Under the pieces are notes generated by a model. That model searched no databases. It had not been told where the DNA came from and saw only the letters and a list, made by a program, of their open reading frames with translations. The position numbers and the translations under genes were made by a program. Below, in pieces: positions 51,363 to 61,072 of a stretch of DNA of 64,000 bases (positions are counted from its first letter, which is position 1; every line of letters begins with the position of its first letter). Where the stretch lies: assembly GCF_042684265.1 (NCBI RefSeq), contig NZ_JBHULB010000007.1, forward strand, positions 587,542-651,541, given 5' to 3'. This DNA is from Croceitalea marina (lineage in GTDB: Bacteria; Bacteroidota; Bacteroidia; Flavobacteriales; Flavobacteriaceae).

Positions 51363-51401
51363 AGGGGCATTGGTTTGATTATCATTGCCCTTTGTTTTTT
51401 T
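51363..51401 (+). terminator. probable terminator after the carbonic anhydrase gene
   Basis: GGGCA (51365-51369) pairs with TGCCC (51386-51390), extended by an A-U and a G-U pair, followed by TTTGTTTTTTTC. Confidence 0.65.
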
Positions 51402-51444
51402 CTAAATTAGTAGCATAAAACATATTTCTTACAAAAACTTACTC

Positions 51445-53298
51445 ATGTTCAAACATTTAAAAGGAGATCTTTTCGGGGGAATTACCGCAGGAATTGTAGC
51501 ATTGCCCTTAGCTTTGGCTTTTGGGGTAAGCTCTGGCCTAGGGCCAAGTGCCGGATTGTATGGAGCCATATTTATAGCATTTTTTGCAGCTCTATTCGGG
51601 GGTACAAATACCCAAATTTCAGGTCCGACAGCCCCGATGACGGCTGTAAGTATGTTAGTCATTGCAGGGATTATCGCCGCAAACGATGGTGATGTAACTA
51701 CTGCTTTACCCGCTATTCTTACTGTTTTTTTATTGGCCGGGCTAATGCAAATAGGCTTAGGGATATTAGGCTTAGGAACGTATATTAAATACATTCCTTA
51801 CCCTGTTGTATCTGGTTTTATGACCGCTATTGGCATCATTATATTGGTCACTCAAATACTACCGGCCGTAGGATATTATCCAAAAGAGGATATGGACTAT
51901 GTTTCACAGTATAGCGCTGTTGCCGAAGAAAAAATTCTAGAAAATATTTTAAGTGATGAGCGTAAAGAGGGTGCTTTAGTTTTAGAGAATTTTGAAAAAA
52001 CCATAATCCGAGCAGAAGGTACTACAGAAGCTGATGTTCTTAAAGAAGCCAAAACCATAGCAGCAAATAATGCTTCAGGGGTTTTGGGTACTTTTAAAGT
52101 TTTAGGTCGTGCATTAAAAAATATTAATTGGTTGGAACTTGCCTTGGCCTTGGCCACCATTATTATCATTTACGGATTTAAACGTATTACCACCGCAGTA
52201 CCAAGCACTTTAGTTGCGCTGGTTCTGGTATCAGCAATTGCATATGGTTTTGGTTTAAATTATCGCCCTATAGAAGAAATCCCCAGTGGACTACCCGTAC
52301 CTAATTTGCAGATATTTACTTCTTTTAGTCTAGGTGCCATTACACCCTATTTTTTTACTGCACTAACCCTTGCGCTATTAGGAGCTATAGACTCTTTATT
52401 AACTTCGGTTATTGCAGATAATATGACTCAAACCAAACACAAACCGAATAAAGAACTGGTAGGGCAAGGTATTGGTAATAGTATTGCTGCGCTTTTTGGA
52501 GGAATTCCAGGTGCTGGTGCCACTATACGCACAGTAGTGAACATAAATTCTGGAGGTAAAACAAAACTTTCAGGGATGGTAGCAGGTGTGTTATTACTGA
52601 TAGTACTTTTGGCCTTAGGCCCTATTGCTTCACAAATACCTGCGGCAGTTTTAGCAGGTATTCTAATCACTGTAGGTATCGGTGTTATGGATTATAAGGG
52701 GTTAAGAGCAATACCCCATATGCCAAAAGACATAAAATTGGGTCCACTAAAGTTAAGTTCAGAAGTAATTATTATGCTTGTTGTAATGGTGCTTTCCTCG
52801 GTTTGGAATTTGGTTTACGCTGTGGGAATAGGGTTGATACTGGCTTCCTTATTGTTTATGAAAAAAATTGGAGACCTTACGGCAAAACAATCTGGCTTAA
52901 AATTACTGAAAGAAATTCCATGGGCAGATGAAAAAGAATTTCCTTCTAAATTAAAAGAAGAAGTTTTTATTAAACACGTAAACGGTCCCTTGTTTTTTGG
53001 TTCTAATAATGAATTTCAAATTCTGGCGGCACAAATTCCTGATACCGCCAACACCGTTATTATTAGAATGGATAAAATGGAGTATTTAGACCAATCTGGG
53101 CTTTACACTTTTGATGATGTGCTTCAAGATCTTGTTAAAAAAGGCATTAAAGTATTGTTTGTTGCTGTTTTAGAACAGCCAAGACTTATGATGGAGCGTA
53201 TAGATATTATTCCAGACCTTATTCCAGAAGAACATATTTTTAAAAACTTTCACACTTGCCTGCAATGGGTACAAGAAAATATTAGAGATGAAAACTAG
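51445..53298 (+). CDS. SulP-family anion transporter with STAS domain, probable bicarbonate carrier
   Basis: 617 residues. TM1-2 region FGGITAGIVALPLALAFGVSSGLGPSAGLYGA, GAGATIRTVVNINSGGKTKLSG (about 353-374), and a C-terminal STAS domain (about 510-605). An unusual charged extracytoplasmic or cytoplasmic insertion of about 75 residues (roughly 150-225, Glu/Lys-rich) interrupts the membrane part. It carries INSGGKTKLSG as in bicarbonate-type members such as BicA. Separated from the CA gene by a terminator, so possibly separately expressed. Confidence 0.87.
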   Translation: MFKHLKGDLFGGITAGIVALPLALAFGVSSGLGPSAGLYGAIFIAFFAALFGGTNTQISGPTAPMTAVSMLVIAGIIAANDGDVTTALPAILTVFLLAGLMQIGLGILGLGTYIKYIPYPVVSGFMTAIGIIILVTQILPAVGYYPKEDMDYVSQYSAVAEEKILENILSDERKEGALVLENFEKTIIRAEGTTEADVLKEAKTIAANNASGVLGTFKVLGRALKNINWLELALALATIIIIYGFKRITTAVPSTLVALVLVSAIAYGFGLNYRPIEEIPSGLPVPNLQIFTSFSLGAITPYFFTALTLALLGAIDSLLTSVIADNMTQTKHKPNKELVGQGIGNSIAALFGGIPGAGATIRTVVNINSGGKTKLSGMVAGVLLLIVLLALGPIASQIPAAVLAGILITVGIGVMDYKGLRAIPHMPKDIKLGPLKLSSEVIIMLVVMVLSSVWNLVYAVGIGLILASLLFMKKIGDLTAKQSGLKLLKEIPWADEKEFPSKLKEEVFIKHVNGPLFFGSNNEFQILAAQIPDTANTVIIRMDKMEYLDQSGLYTFDDVLQDLVKKGIKVLFVAVLEQPRLMMERIDIIPDLIPEEHIFKNFHTCLQWVQENIRDEN

Positions 53299-53335
53299 CT
53301 TAGATTTCTAACTAGGTAGAGGATAAAAAAAGCAC

Positions 53336-53343
53336 TAAATTTG
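53336..53343 (+). promoter_or_regulatory. candidate -7 element of pheS
   Basis: TAAATTTG fits TAnnTTTG and ends 22 bases before the ATG at 53366. No TTG at the usual distance. Confidence 0.4.
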
Positions 53344-53365
53344 TCCGCTAATAGTGCCAGTAACA

Positions 53366-54385
53366 ATGATTGAGACTATAAAAGAACATTTAGCCGAAGT
53401 TGAAAAATTTACTTCAACATCAAAAGATGAAATCGAAAATTTCCGAATCAAGTATTTAGGGAAGAAAGGTTTGTTGAATGATTTCTTTGCCGAATTCAAA
53501 AATGTTCCTAATGAGCAAAAGAAGGAATTTGGTCAGGTCATCAATCAATTAAAAACTACAGCTACAGATAAGGTAAATTCTTTGAAAGCAGCTTTAGAAA
53601 ATCAAACTGAGACAAAGGGCAAGTATGGTGATTTAACCCGACCGGGGGAGCCTGTAGAAATTGGAGCTAGACATCCTATTTCAATTGTAAAAAATCAGAT
53701 TATAGATATCTTTTCAAGAATAGGTTTTAATGTATCTGAAGGTCCTGAAATTGAAGATGATTGGCATAATTTTACAGCACTAAATCTACCAGAATATCAC
53801 CCTGCACGTGATATGCAAGATACCTTCTTTATACAAAAAGATCCAGATATTTTGCTGCGCACCCACACCTCATCTGTACAAGTGCGCTACATGGAAAATA
53901 ACCAACCTCCTATTCGAACAATTTCTCCTGGCAGAGTGTATCGAAACGAAGCTATTTCGGCTCGATCACATTGCTTTTTTCACCAAGTAGAGGGTTTATA
54001 TGTAGATAAAGATGTTTCGTTTGCCGATTTAAAACAGACCTTACAATATTTTACTACGGAACTATTTGGAAAATCTAAAATCAGACTTCGTCCATCATAC
54101 TTTCCATTTACCGAACCAAGTGCAGAAGTAGATGTTTACTGGGGCCTAGAAACCGAAACCGACTATAAAATGACTAAGGGAACAGGTTGGTTAGAGATTA
54201 TGGGCTGCGGAATGGTAGACCCCAACGTTCTGCAAAATTGTGGAATTGATTCTGAGGTTTATTCTGGTTTTGCCTTTGGTATGGGCATAGACCGTATTGC
54301 CCTATTACTTCATCAAATTTCAGATATTAGACTATTAAGCGAAAATGATGTGCGTTTTCTAGAACAGTTTAAAAGTGCGTTATAG
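53366..54385 (+). CDS. pheS: phenylalanine-tRNA ligase alpha subunit
   Basis: 339 residues from the ATG at 53366; a GTG at 53354 is also in frame. It charges tRNA-Phe with phenylalanine as alpha2beta2 with PheT, which is not in this window. The N-terminal coiled coil (about 1-90) is followed by the class II catalytic core: GPEIEDDWHNFTALNLPEYHPARDMQDTF, motif 2 RTHTSSVQVR...PGRVYRNEAISARSHCFFHQVEG, and the motif 3 end GFAFGMGIDRIALLLH. Complete. Confidence 0.95.
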   Translation: MIETIKEHLAEVEKFTSTSKDEIENFRIKYLGKKGLLNDFFAEFKNVPNEQKKEFGQVINQLKTTATDKVNSLKAALENQTETKGKYGDLTRPGEPVEIGARHPISIVKNQIIDIFSRIGFNVSEGPEIEDDWHNFTALNLPEYHPARDMQDTFFIQKDPDILLRTHTSSVQVRYMENNQPPIRTISPGRVYRNEAISARSHCFFHQVEGLYVDKDVSFADLKQTLQYFTTELFGKSKIRLRPSYFPFTEPSAEVDVYWGLETETDYKMTKGTGWLEIMGCGMVDPNVLQNCGIDSEVYSGFAFGMGIDRIALLLHQISDIRLLSENDVRFLEQFKSAL

Positions 54386-54394
54386 TGCCACTTT

Positions 54395-54790
54395 ATGAAA
54401 AAAGATATTGAAATTCCTGTTGCAAAAGACGTTTACGTAGCTATTGTTCATGAATGGAATAAAGAATTTCTATCCAAAGACTGGAACGCCTATATCATCA
54501 ATAACAGAAAGACACCTATTGAGATGGCAATTGTTGTCTCTAAAGGTTATGACGGTGATAAAAAGACATCTACCATGCGCTATGCTTTTGGTCTTGTAAA
54601 AGCCAAAGGGTACGAGAAAATAGAAATGGTAACAGAAGATGTGCTGGGTCTGACCAATGAATTTTATGTCACTTATTATGCCGATAATAAGTTGTACGAA
54701 AAACGCTTTGTTTTCAAAAAAGGCGCTGTTACAGTTAATAACTTAGTAAACATTCCGTTACTAGAAATGGAAGGGATTTTTGCTGTATAA
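54395..54790 (+). CDS. conserved hypothetical protein
   Basis: 131 residues, soluble, 9 bp after pheS and so probably co-transcribed. The sequence is a compact alpha/beta type with YVAIVHEWNKEFLSKDWNAYIINNRK, VVSKGYDGDKKTSTMRYAFG and a C-terminal strand set ending MEGIFAV. No known domain recognised, though the steady alternation of strands suggests a single small domain conserved in Flavobacteriaceae. Function unknown. Confidence 0.7.
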   Translation: MKKDIEIPVAKDVYVAIVHEWNKEFLSKDWNAYIINNRKTPIEMAIVVSKGYDGDKKTSTMRYAFGLVKAKGYEKIEMVTEDVLGLTNEFYVTYYADNKLYEKRFVFKKGAVTVNNLVNIPLLEMEGIFAV

Positions 54791-55048
54791 AAGGCATCGC
54801 TTACACGGTTTCTACTTAAATTAACCAACTAATCCGGTAGTTTTCTGAAAACTAAAATCAATTATTCGGTAAGATATGACTGTCATAAACCTTTCTTGGT
54901 TATGGCTCATATCAACTGACCGTGATCAAACCACACCCAAAATCTTCTCGGGCATTAAAAGTAAAATACAATCCAAACTTAAAAAAAGAGTACTAAAATC
55001 GTATCTTCATAATCCTAGATACAAGAACTTATTAAACATCAATCAAAA

Positions 55049-58000
55049 ATGAAGGAACACAATTTCAAAAAGGCACTATTTACTGTTTTAACAATAGTAC
55101 TTACATTATTTTTTAGCTTTAGTAGTAAAGCTCAAAAGGAAACTAAGCTTATGCACCAACCCGCATTGAGCGACTCGCACATTGCTTTTGTATATGCCCA
55201 AGATCTTTGGGTGGCCAATAGAGATGGGTCTAACCCAAAACGTCTTACTATTGATGAAGGAGTAGAGTCTAGCCCTATATTCTCGCCAGATGGAAGTATG
55301 ATCGCTTTTAATGCGGAGTACGACGGCAATTCAGACGTTTATATAATACCGACCAAAGGAGGAATTCCGAAGAGACTGACCTGGCACCCATATAACGATT
55401 TGGTCCGTGATTTTACACCTGATGGAAAAAATATCTTATTCGCTTCAAGGCGTAATTCACATACCAATAGATATTTTCAGCTGTATACCGTTCCCATTAA
55501 TGGTGGTGCAACCACGCAATTGCCGATACCAAATGCTTTTTGGGCGGCGTACTCTAGTGATAAGCAATATGTGGCCTATACCACAATTTTTGACACTTTT
55601 ACCCAGTGGAAGTACTATCGCGGTGGGCGTACCTCCCGCATTTGGGTGTATAACACCGATGACCACAAGGTTGTAGAAGTGCCAAAACCACAAGGAGGCA
55701 GTAATGATACCCAACCTCAATGGATGGGTGAAGACGTCTTTTTTAGAAGTGACAGAGATGGTGAGTTTAATCTTTTCAGTTACAATACCGTATCTAAGAC
55801 CATTAAAAAGCATACCGATTACAAAGATTTTCCGGTGATCAATGCTAAAACACATAAAAACTCTGTCATTTATGAGCATGCCGGCACCTTACATATTTAT
55901 GATACCGCTTCTGAGACCGATAAAAAATTGACCCTTACCATTAATACAGATTTATTAGAACTGCGTGAGCGCTACGTATCTGGGCAACAGTATGTGCGCT
56001 CGGGCAATATCTCTCCTTCGGGGGCTAGAGTGGTGCTTGATTTTAGGGGAGATATTGTTACCCTACCAGCAAAAAAAGGTGATGCTGCCAACCTGACCCA
56101 GACCACTGGAGTGCATGAAAAATTTCCATCATGGTCGCCTGACGGAAAACACATTGCCTACTTTTCGGATGTTTCAGGAGAATATCAACTTCATGTGAAA
56201 ACAACTGCCAATGGTATCGTTCGCCAAATAAAGCCAGGTGGAACAGGTTTCTATGGAAATATTCATTGGTCACCCGATAGTAAAAAAGTAAGTTATGTAG
56301 ATAATGGTCGTAACCTATATCTGACCAATGTAAGCTCAAAAAAAACGGTTAAGATTGCTCAAGACGATCAGTTCTTCCCTGGTGACCTTAGAGATTTATT
56401 CAGTGATTGGTCTTTTGATTCTAATTGGATCGCCTACACTAAAATAATAGATACCAATTTTGAGAAGGCCTTTTTGTATTCTATATCAGAAAATAAGTCT
56501 TACGAGCTTACCGATGGTCTATCTAATGTTACACAGCCAACGTTTGACCCAAGCGGAAAATACATTTATCTGACCGCTTCGACAGATGCTGGCCCACTTG
56601 TAAATTGGTTTGACCAATCTAACATAGATAAAGAATTGACTACTGCTTTATATGCCATTACCCTTCAAAAAGATGTGGTTTCTCCCCTAAAAAAAGAGAA
56701 CAACGTTGAAGAGGGTACCGCTGAGAAAAAAGATGACGACGATAAAAAAGACAAATCCAAAAATAAAACACTTGAAGCCACTAAACTGCTAAAAATAGAT
56801 TGGGAAGGTATTCAAAATAGAATGTTGGCTTTACCCGTAGAAGAAGGAGTTTTTGATAATCTGTCATCGGTAAAAGAAGGAGAATTATATTATGTTTCTT
56901 CCTCCTTTCATTCCAGTGATGCAAAAATGTATAAGTTCACTTTTGAGAAAAAGGAAGCAGAGGAGTTATTCCCATTGAATTACTATGAAATTGCCGCAGG
57001 AGGTAAAAAAATGTTTTACAATAGCGGTAGGTCTTGGTATGTTTCCGATTTAGGCAAAAAGGCCGATGGAGGTCCTTTAGATTTAAGCAGTATCTCCATT
57101 AAAATTGACCCTAAAGAAGAATGGAAGAATATATTTAATGAAGCTTGGCGGGTCAACAGAGACTATTTTTATGACCCTGGCATGCATGGTGTTGATTGGG
57201 ATGCCATGAAAGTCAAATACCAACCGCTCATTGCCCATGCTTCCTGTAAAGACGATTTGTATCGGGTGATGCAATGGATGTTTAGTGAACTTGCCGTTGG
57301 GCATCATCGTTTCGGGAGTGATGGAGATCAATTAAATAACCCCGATAGAGTCTCAGGCGGTCTATTAGGTGCCGATTATAAAGTAGAGAACAACCGTTAT
57401 CAAATAAGCAAAATCTACGGCGGATTAAACTGGACCCCAGGTTTAAGGTCTCCTTTAACCGAACCAGGTGTTGCGGTTAATGAAGGTGATTATATTATTT
57501 CAGTTAATGGTAAAAATGTATCTGGGTCAGATAATCTTTATAGTTTCTTTGAAAATACGGCAGAAAAATTAGTCGATTTAAAAGTAAGTTCTTCTGCAGA
57601 CGGAAGTAATTTTAGAACTTATGAGGTCACTCCCCTAAGAACGGAATGGGCCATTAGAAACAGAGATTGGGTAGAAGGCAATATGAAAAAGGTACATGAA
57701 GCTACAAACGGCGATGTTGCTTACGTATATGTGCCAAACACCTCAGTGGCCGGCTTTGAGTATTTCAAGCGTTATTTTTATCCACAAGCAAATAAAAAAG
57801 CAATCATTATTGATGAGCGCTTTAATGGCGGTGGCTCCTTGGCAGATTATTATATTGATATTCTTAAACGCCCTGAACAGGCGTATTGGAACTTTAGATA
57901 TGGTAACGATTTAAAATCACCAAGTGCATCTATTCAGGGTCCAAAAGTGATGATTGTAGACGAAACAGCAGGCTCTGGTGGAGACTATTTGCCTTGGATG

Positions 58001-58315
58001 TTCCGTAAGTTTAAAATGGGCACCATTGTAGGGAAAAGAACCTGGGGTGGTCTAGTCGGTGTTTTAGGCTATCCAGAATTTATCGATGGTGGTGTTGTTA
58101 CCGCACCCAACGTTGCTTTCTATACCGAAAACGGATTCAGGGTCGAAAACGAAGGAGTACCCCCTGATGTTGAAGTAGAACAGCTGCCGGAAATGGTGAT
58201 TAAAGGGCATGACCCACAATTGGAAAAAGCTATTGAAATCGTAGTGAAACAATTAAAGGAAAATCCGCCAAAAAAAATGGTGAGACCTGCCTATCCAGAT
58301 AAGACCAAAAACTAA
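55049..58315 (+). CDS. Tricorn-like protease (PD40 propeller, PDZ, S41 peptidase)
   Basis: 1088 residues with a signal peptide (about 1-30, FFSFSSKAQ). Two beta-propeller regions of PD40 repeats (about 40-330 and 340-530; SPIFSPDGSMIAF, FPSWSPDGKHIAY), a Lys/Asp/Glu-rich linker at about 555-575, a catalytic-domain start with HHRFG near residue 750, a PDZ segment near 800-860, and the S41 core: NGGGSLADYYIDIL and the nucleophile motif DETAGSGGDY (about 970-980). Archaeal Tricorn trims peptides in the cytoplasm; here the protein is exported, so it probably degrades periplasmic or outer peptides. Confidence 0.9.
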   Translation: MKEHNFKKALFTVLTIVLTLFFSFSSKAQKETKLMHQPALSDSHIAFVYAQDLWVANRDGSNPKRLTIDEGVESSPIFSPDGSMIAFNAEYDGNSDVYIIPTKGGIPKRLTWHPYNDLVRDFTPDGKNILFASRRNSHTNRYFQLYTVPINGGATTQLPIPNAFWAAYSSDKQYVAYTTIFDTFTQWKYYRGGRTSRIWVYNTDDHKVVEVPKPQGGSNDTQPQWMGEDVFFRSDRDGEFNLFSYNTVSKTIKKHTDYKDFPVINAKTHKNSVIYEHAGTLHIYDTASETDKKLTLTINTDLLELRERYVSGQQYVRSGNISPSGARVVLDFRGDIVTLPAKKGDAANLTQTTGVHEKFPSWSPDGKHIAYFSDVSGEYQLHVKTTANGIVRQIKPGGTGFYGNIHWSPDSKKVSYVDNGRNLYLTNVSSKKTVKIAQDDQFFPGDLRDLFSDWSFDSNWIAYTKIIDTNFEKAFLYSISENKSYELTDGLSNVTQPTFDPSGKYIYLTASTDAGPLVNWFDQSNIDKELTTALYAITLQKDVVSPLKKENNVEEGTAEKKDDDDKKDKSKNKTLEATKLLKIDWEGIQNRMLALPVEEGVFDNLSSVKEGELYYVSSSFHSSDAKMYKFTFEKKEAEELFPLNYYEIAAGGKKMFYNSGRSWYVSDLGKKADGGPLDLSSISIKIDPKEEWKNIFNEAWRVNRDYFYDPGMHGVDWDAMKVKYQPLIAHASCKDDLYRVMQWMFSELAVGHHRFGSDGDQLNNPDRVSGGLLGADYKVENNRYQISKIYGGLNWTPGLRSPLTEPGVAVNEGDYIISVNGKNVSGSDNLYSFFENTAEKLVDLKVSSSADGSNFRTYEVTPLRTEWAIRNRDWVEGNMKKVHEATNGDVAYVYVPNTSVAGFEYFKRYFYPQANKKAIIIDERFNGGGSLADYYIDILKRPEQAYWNFRYGNDLKSPSASIQGPKVMIVDETAGSGGDYLPWMFRKFKMGTIVGKRTWGGLVGVLGYPEFIDGGVVTAPNVAFYTENGFRVENEGVPPDVEVEQLPEMVIKGHDPQLEKAIEIVVKQLKENPPKKMVRPAYPDKTKN

Positions 58316-58336
58316 ACTTTATATTCTCAAACAGAT

Positions 58337-58367
58337 TTCCTCCTTTTGTTGTTATCAAAAGGAGGAA
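58337..58367 (+). terminator. hairpin after the Tricorn-like gene
   Basis: TTCCTCCTTTTG (58337-58348) pairs perfectly with CAAAAGGAGGAA (58356-58367) with a 7-base loop; there is no clean T-run after it, so termination strength is uncertain. Confidence 0.65.
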
Positions 58368-58431
58368 TCTTGCTGAGTTAACCCATAACTAAGACTCTTC
58401 GATTTCTACAAGGCGCAGAAAACTAAAAAGT

Positions 58432-59193
58432 ATGATTAATTTCTTCAGAAAAATTCGTCAAAATCTACTTTCGCAAAACAAATTTTCTAAATATCTCCTT
58501 TATGCTTTTGGGGAAATCTTGCTGGTTGTAATCGGTATTCTAATAGCGCTACAAATCAATAATTGGAACGAGCATAAAAAACAGAAAGTTCAAGAAATAA
58601 CACTTTTAAAACAGTTGAAATCCGACTTGGTTGAAAATCAAAGAGAGATTGAAGAACTGAAAGAGCGTATTGAAATCAATCGCTCTGCGATGGATACCGT
58701 TGTGGTGAAACTTCGAAAAAAAGAATACAATCCTACTTTTGATTTATTGGTAACCCTGATACACCGTAAAAGTTATTTTAACAATGCAAATTCTGGTTAC
58801 AGACTTATTGGCAACGGCTTGGCGCCAATACTATCAAATGACAGTATCTTAAATGGTGTTTTACAATTGTACGAAAAAGATTTTGCCAATATTATTACTA
58901 GACAAAATCTAATGAACACGACTATTGACAACCGTGTTTATCCACTTACTAATAGGCTGTTTAAAACTAAGCCCTTGAGTATAAAGTTCGAATCACTTGA
59001 TGGGGCCGCTACGGATGTTTTTACGCCATTAAATTTTGAATCATTATCTGACAATAATCAGTATATAAACACACTTCTACAATTAAAGAGAATCATTGAA
59101 GAACGTTTAAATTTAATGGACCAGACCAAGAACAATGTAGAAAAAATGATTCTGCGCATCGAAGAGGAAATTAAACTCAAAAGCAATGATTAA
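58432..59193 (+). CDS. DUF6090-type membrane protein, first of tandem pair
   Basis: 253 residues. The N-terminus has the group's hallmark: MINFFRKIRQNLLSQNKFSKY, then a transmembrane helix with LVVIGILIALQINNWNE (about 29-47). The soluble part (50-253) is helical and coiled-coil prone (LLKQLKSDLVENQREIEELKERI). This type is abundant in Flavobacteriia, often in tandem, and of unknown function. It overlaps the next paralogue by 8 bp. Confidence 0.75.
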   Translation: MINFFRKIRQNLLSQNKFSKYLLYAFGEILLVVIGILIALQINNWNEHKKQKVQEITLLKQLKSDLVENQREIEELKERIEINRSAMDTVVVKLRKKEYNPTFDLLVTLIHRKSYFNNANSGYRLIGNGLAPILSNDSILNGVLQLYEKDFANIITRQNLMNTTIDNRVYPLTNRLFKTKPLSIKFESLDGAATDVFTPLNFESLSDNNQYINTLLQLKRIIEERLNLMDQTKNNVEKMILRIEEEIKLKSND

Positions 59194-59887
59194 CTTTTTT
59201 CGTAAAATTCGGAAGAACGGGCTTAAGGAAGGAAAAGTAACAAAGTATTTACTCTATGCTTTAGGCGAAATTCTTTTGGTGGTTATAGGTATTCTTATCG
59301 CATTATGGATAAATAACAAAAGTGAGAATGCAAAGGCACTTGACAATGAAAAAATTCTAATTCAAAAACTTGAGGAAGAAAACAAAGTGAACCTTAACAC
59401 CATGAAAACCAATATTGAATATAGAACAGAACTGCCATCTATTCTGGAGGATTTTAGCCAATTTTTAGCAAGTCAACCCGTTGAAGAAAAAAATGACCTC
59501 TTAGTAGATTTTCTTGATGAAACTTTACAAACCTCAACATACTCTTACCCTAGAATAAATTTAACGAATTACATAAATTTGTCCAATTCATACTATTCTG
59601 ACTTTACCAAAGAGCTCACTATATTGAACGATTATCAAAAAAGTTTAGAGCAAATCTCAGAGAAAGGTGCTGAAATTAAAATTGAAAATTTTATAACCCC
59701 TTTAAAATCAGAAATAGACTTTAATAGCTTACAAATTGCTAGCTACGATATTTTTAAATCACTTGAATTCAAAAATAATATTATACTCATTACAAGTGTT
59801 GAAGAAGAAATTACAAGACAATTTGATCAAACCTACAATCAGGCCAAAAGGGTAGATTCTTTAATTGCCGAAAAATTAAAATATTAA
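59186..59887 (+). CDS. DUF6090-type membrane protein, second of tandem pair
   Basis: 233 residues. Same layout: MINFFRKIRKNGLKEGKVTKYLLYALGE, then LVVIGILIALWINNKSEN, then a helical soluble region with NYINLSNSYYSDFTKELTILNDYQ. It starts 8 bp inside the preceding gene, in another frame, so the proteins are probably made together. Diverged in the soluble part, suggesting a heteromeric pair. Function unknown. Confidence 0.75.
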   Translation: MINFFRKIRKNGLKEGKVTKYLLYALGEILLVVIGILIALWINNKSENAKALDNEKILIQKLEEENKVNLNTMKTNIEYRTELPSILEDFSQFLASQPVEEKNDLLVDFLDETLQTSTYSYPRINLTNYINLSNSYYSDFTKELTILNDYQKSLEQISEKGAEIKIENFITPLKSEIDFNSLQIASYDIFKSLEFKNNIILITSVEEEITRQFDQTYNQAKRVDSLIAEKLKY

Positions 59888-59903
59888 CTTTTTTGATTGC
59901 CTT

Positions 59904-60380
59904 TTATTTCCACGTTTTAAAAGGATGTTTCGCTAGTCTCGAATTGTAATAGTTGACGTCACCTGTCACCTCATCGCCCAACCAATCTGGTTTTTCAAAA
60001 GTTTCATTTTCATGTTGCAACTCAATTTCTGCGACTACCAAACCTTGATTGTCACCCAAAAACTCATCAACTTCAAAAAGATGATTGCCGACAGGTATTT
60101 CATACCGTATCTTTTCGACAATGCCAGGCTCACACAACTTCAATAAATTATCCGCTTCATTTTTGCTCATCTCATGTTCCCATTCAAAACGAGTTGTTCC
60201 GCTAGCATTCCCTTTGCCTTTTACAGTTAGGTAGCCTTTGTCACCTTTAAGACGAACGCGAACGGTTCTTTCGGGATGCGTGTTTAAAAACCCTTGAACA
60301 ATTCGAGTATGTAAAGAAGCCTCATTTTTATAGGTGCTGGAGCTGACCAAAAACTTCCTTTCTATTTCTGTATCATCCAT
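59904..60380 (-). CDS. CYTH-domain phosphatase
   Basis: 158 residues from the ATG at 60380, which begins MDDTEIERKFLV with the ExExK motif (Glu5, Glu7, Lys9). A longer reading from 60485 would run through the neighbouring gene. The CYTH tunnel is further marked by RVRLKGDKGYLTVKGKG, FEWEHEMSKNEADNL, RYEIPVGNHLFEVDEFLGDNQGLVVAEIEL. Bacterial members hydrolyse triphosphate or inorganic polyphosphate. Overlaps the upstream gene by 8 bp. Confidence 0.88.
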   Translation of the reverse strand: MDDTEIERKFLVSSSTYKNEASLHTRIVQGFLNTHPERTVRVRLKGDKGYLTVKGKGNASGTTRFEWEHEMSKNEADNLLKLCEPGIVEKIRYEIPVGNHLFEVDEFLGDNQGLVVAEIELQHENETFEKPDWLGDEVTGDVNYYNSRLAKHPFKTWK

Positions 60381-61044
60381 TTTTGACAATTTCTTTAAGT
60401 TCGTCAGAAAGAATCCTCTTTTTATCAAAATCATTATTGGCCAACCATTGCATTGCAAGCGCGATAGTCTTCGGGTGTATGACACGATACTTTTTTAATG
60501 GGCCTAAAAACAAAAAGTTTAAGGCAGACATCAATTTTTTTGAAACATACTCGCGAGGTCTTTTTTCATCTCTGTGCCCCCCTATCATCGAGGGCTGAAC
60601 AATATGGGTTTTCGGTATATCAATCTCTAAAACTTCATCTTCCATTTCACCTTTGATACGGCTATAAAAAATATTGCTTGTAGCATCGGCCCCTAAAGCA
60701 GATACCACAATTAGAGTAGGTATTCTATTTGATTTACAAAGTTCCGCAGCAGCTATGGGAATACCATAATCAATTTCTTTATAACGTTTCTTATTGGGGG
60801 TTTTTGCATTGGTACTTCCTAAACAGCAAAAAACTTCATCGGCCTTAAAGTGTTCTTTCTTGGTTTTTAAGGCTAATAAATCACAAATATGTTCCGTTAT
60901 CTTGGGATTGTCTTTATTTACCGAACGCCTTGAAAAAAGAATAACTTTTTTATAGCGTGTATCGGCCAAAAGAAGGTCTAACAAAATACCTCCGACCAAG
61001 CCCGTAGCACCTAATACAATTGCCGTTTTTTCTGCTGTTTTCAT
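60373..61044 (-). CDS. NAD(P)-binding Rossmann protein (HTATIP2/epimerase-like)
   Basis: 223 residues. Extended-SDR-like start TAIVLGATGLVGGILLDLLLAD (cofactor loop GATGLVG), VFCCLGSTNAKTPNKKRYKEIDY, LIVVSALGADATSNIFYSRIKGEMED and the HIVQPSMIGG end, all typical of HTATIP2-like or NmrA-like proteins. It may bind NADPH as a sensor or reduce a small compound; not determined. Its end overlaps the CYTH gene, so the two form an operon. Confidence 0.82.
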   Translation of the reverse strand: MKTAEKTAIVLGATGLVGGILLDLLLADTRYKKVILFSRRSVNKDNPKITEHICDLLALKTKKEHFKADEVFCCLGSTNAKTPNKKRYKEIDYGIPIAAAELCKSNRIPTLIVVSALGADATSNIFYSRIKGEMEDEVLEIDIPKTHIVQPSMIGGHRDEKRPREYVSKKLMSALNFLFLGPLKKYRVIHPKTIALAMQWLANNDFDKKRILSDELKEIVKNG

Positions 61045-61072
61045 CCACCTAAATATAGCCTAAATTTGAAGT

